From DASSKW01 sp035701115 (GTDB lineage Bacteria; Pseudomonadota; Gammaproteobacteria; Natronospirales; REEB76), in assembly GCA_035701115.1 (NCBI GenBank), contig DASSOA010000044.1, positions 1 to 6,335 of the forward strand: a stretch of DNA of 6,335 nucleotides, written 5' to 3'. The first letter of the stretch is position 1; each line of letters opens with the position of its first letter. Shown piece by piece: positions 4,961-6,335 of the stretch. The position numbers and the translations under genes are program-made. The notes under the pieces were generated by a model. That model was not told the DNA's origin and did no database searches. It saw nothing but the letters and a program-made list of their open reading frames with translations.

Positions 4961-6335
4961 TCACATTTCCATGCCGGTAGGCAGCGGCGCCGGCTTTGAC
5001 TCCGGGATCTCGGCCACCATGCAATCGGTGGTGAGGATCAGACCGGCAATCGACGCTGCATTCTGCAGTGCCGAGCGCGTCACCTTCGCCGGATCTAGGA
5101 CGCCCATCGCGACAAGATCGCCGTACTGTCCGGTCGCAGCGTTGTAGCCAAACCCGCCCTCGCCGCGGAGCACGGTGTCCAGTACCACCGACGGCTCGGC
5201 TCCGGCGTTGGCAACGATCTGGCGCAGCGGTTCCTCGACGGCGCGGCGCAGTATGCGCACACCGGCGTTCTGGTCCATGTTCACGCCATGCACCGCGTCG
5301 AGCGCACGCCGTGCGCGAAGCAGCGCCACACCGCCACCGGGTACGATGCCCTCTTCCATCGCCGCCCGGGTGGCATGCAGCGCATCCTCGACACGCGACT
5401 TGCGTTCCTTCATCTCGGTTTCGGTGGCTGCGCCGACCTTGATCACCGCCACTCCCCCGGAGAGTTTGGCGATACGCTCTTCGAGCTTCTCGCGGCCGTA
5501 GCTGTCGGTGGTGTCGGCGAGCGTTATTTTGATCTGTCGGATACGCTCGTCGATGCGTGTGCGCTCGCCGCCGCCGCCGACGATGGTGGTGTTGTCCTTG
5601 TCTGCCTCGACACGTCGCGCCTGTCCGAGCTGATCAAGCTTCGCCTTCTCCAGGGCGAGCCCCATTTCTTCGGCAATCACCGTGCCGCCGGTCACGATTG
5701 CGATATCGTCGAGCAGCGCCTTGCGCCAGTCGCCGAATCCCGGCGCCTTGACGGCGCAGACCTTGAGCGCGCCGCGCACGCTGTTGACCACCAGCGTTGC
5801 CAGCGCCTCACCCTCGATGTCTTCAGCAATGATCAGCAGCGGCTTGACGATCTCTTCCAGGACCGGTAGCAGCTTGCGCACCGCAGAAACCTTTTTATCG
5901 TAAAGCAGCACGCGCGCGTCCTCCAGCACCACCGTCTGCTTCCCCTGATTGTTGATGAAATAGGGTGAAAGATAGCCGCGGTCAAACTGCATCCCTTCCA
6001 CCACCTCGAGCTCGCTCTGCAGGCCGGAACCGTCCTCGACCGTGATCGCCCCCTCGCGCCCGACCTTCTCAAATGCCTGGGCGATCAGGTTGCCGACCGA
6101 CTGGTCGGAATTGGCGGAGATGGCGCCCACCTGCGCGACCTCCCTGGGTGTGCCACACGGCCGTGCCAACTGCTTGAGCTCGCCGACGAGCGCGGTCACC
6201 GCAAGATCAATACCGCGCTTGAGATCCATCGGGTTCATCCCGGCAGCCACGTACTTCATGCCTTCGCGCACGATCGCCTGAGCCAGCACGGTCGCGGTGG
6301 TCGTGCCATCGCCAGCGACGTCCGAGGTTTTCGCC
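4961..6335 (-). CDS. groEL: 60-kDa chaperonin GroEL, 5' end beyond the window
   Basis: Subunit of the double-ring ATP-driven folding chaperonin. The visible 457 residues match E. coli GroEL from about residue 79 to the end; the start and Asp52 lie outside the window. Seen are the ATP-binding loop GDGTTT (Asp87), the apical stretch GYLSPYF (Tyr199, Tyr203 and Phe204 in E. coli numbering), LATLVVN (Leu259, Val263, Val264), the hydrolysis residue Asp398 in RVEDALHATRAA, and LDPAKVTRSAL (Asp495), so an active chaperonin is expected. Three oddities: three residues are missing after LPVLE, in the helix H region (5840-5857); the FGDRRK motif reads FGDWRK; and the C-terminus ends PLPTGMEM without the GGM repeats. 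These suggest a secondary GroEL paralogue. No groES is in view; it could lie upstream. The next gene, a dksA homologue, starts 41 nt downstream. The frame continues to the right edge, so the first listed codon is internal. Confidence 0.96.
   Translation of the reverse strand, partial: AKTSDVAGDGTTTATVLAQAIVREGMKYVAAGMNPMDLKRGIDLAVTALVGELKQLARPCGTPREVAQVGAISANSDQSVGNLIAQAFEKVGREGAITVEDGSGLQSELEVVEGMQFDRGYLSPYFINNQGKQTVVLEDARVLLYDKKVSAVRKLLPVLEEIVKPLLIIAEDIEGEALATLVVNSVRGALKVCAVKAPGFGDWRKALLDDIAIVTGGTVIAEEMGLALEKAKLDQLGQARRVEADKDNTTIVGGGGERTRIDERIRQIKITLADTTDSYGREKLEERIAKLSGGVAVIKVGAATETEMKERKSRVEDALHATRAAMEEGIVPGGGVALLRARRALDAVHGVNMDQNAGVRILRRAVEEPLRQIVANAGAEPSVVLDTVLRGEGGFGYNAATGQYGDLVAMGVLDPAKVTRSALQNAASIAGLILTTDCMVAEIPESKPAPLPTGMEM

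Noticed and set aside
5288..5869. A 193-codon open frame on the + strand inside the chaperonin gene
   Set aside because: Antisense to clearly coding groEL sequence, with no family similarity or ribosome binding signal.

Overview
The window looks like chromosomal DNA from a GC-rich proteobacterium, probably beta- or gamma-proteobacterial. This rests on the protein families, the DksA/TraR-type zinc-finger protein and an FNR/Anr-type box; no marker fixes the genus. It holds five recognisable protein genes in two convergent groups and no RNA gene, insertion sequence or CRISPR array that I could find.

Left part, + strand: about 420 bases have no supportable complete gene but contain a perfect FNR/Anr-type palindrome (TTGAT-N4-ATCAA, 326-339) with a plausible -10 element at the right distance. 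Then come a universal stress protein (424-957), a DrrA-like ABC ATPase (970-1767) and its ABC-2 permease (1764-2555). The spacings are 12 nt and a 4-nt ATGA overlap, so they probably form one transcript. A GC-rich hairpin with a short T-rich tail lies just after the permease.

Right part, - strand, read from the right edge: a GroEL-type chaperonin lacking its first ~78 codons (4961-6335), a DksA/TraR-family RNA polymerase-binding protein (4527-4919) and a PolX DNA polymerase with a PHP domain (2758-4512). The gaps are 41 and 14 nt, each with a good Shine-Dalgarno for the next gene, so they read as one operon.

Taken together the window looks like a stress-survival neighbourhood: a probably oxygen-regulated UspA protein with an exporter of unknown substrate, facing a chaperonin, a transcription modulator and a repair polymerase. 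The least ordinary details are the FNR box; a DksA-like protein that keeps the catalytic tip but has lost most residues known to bind ppGpp in E. coli DksA; and a GroEL with a three-residue deletion in the substrate/GroES-binding helix H region and no GGM tail. All families are known; any joint system is inference.
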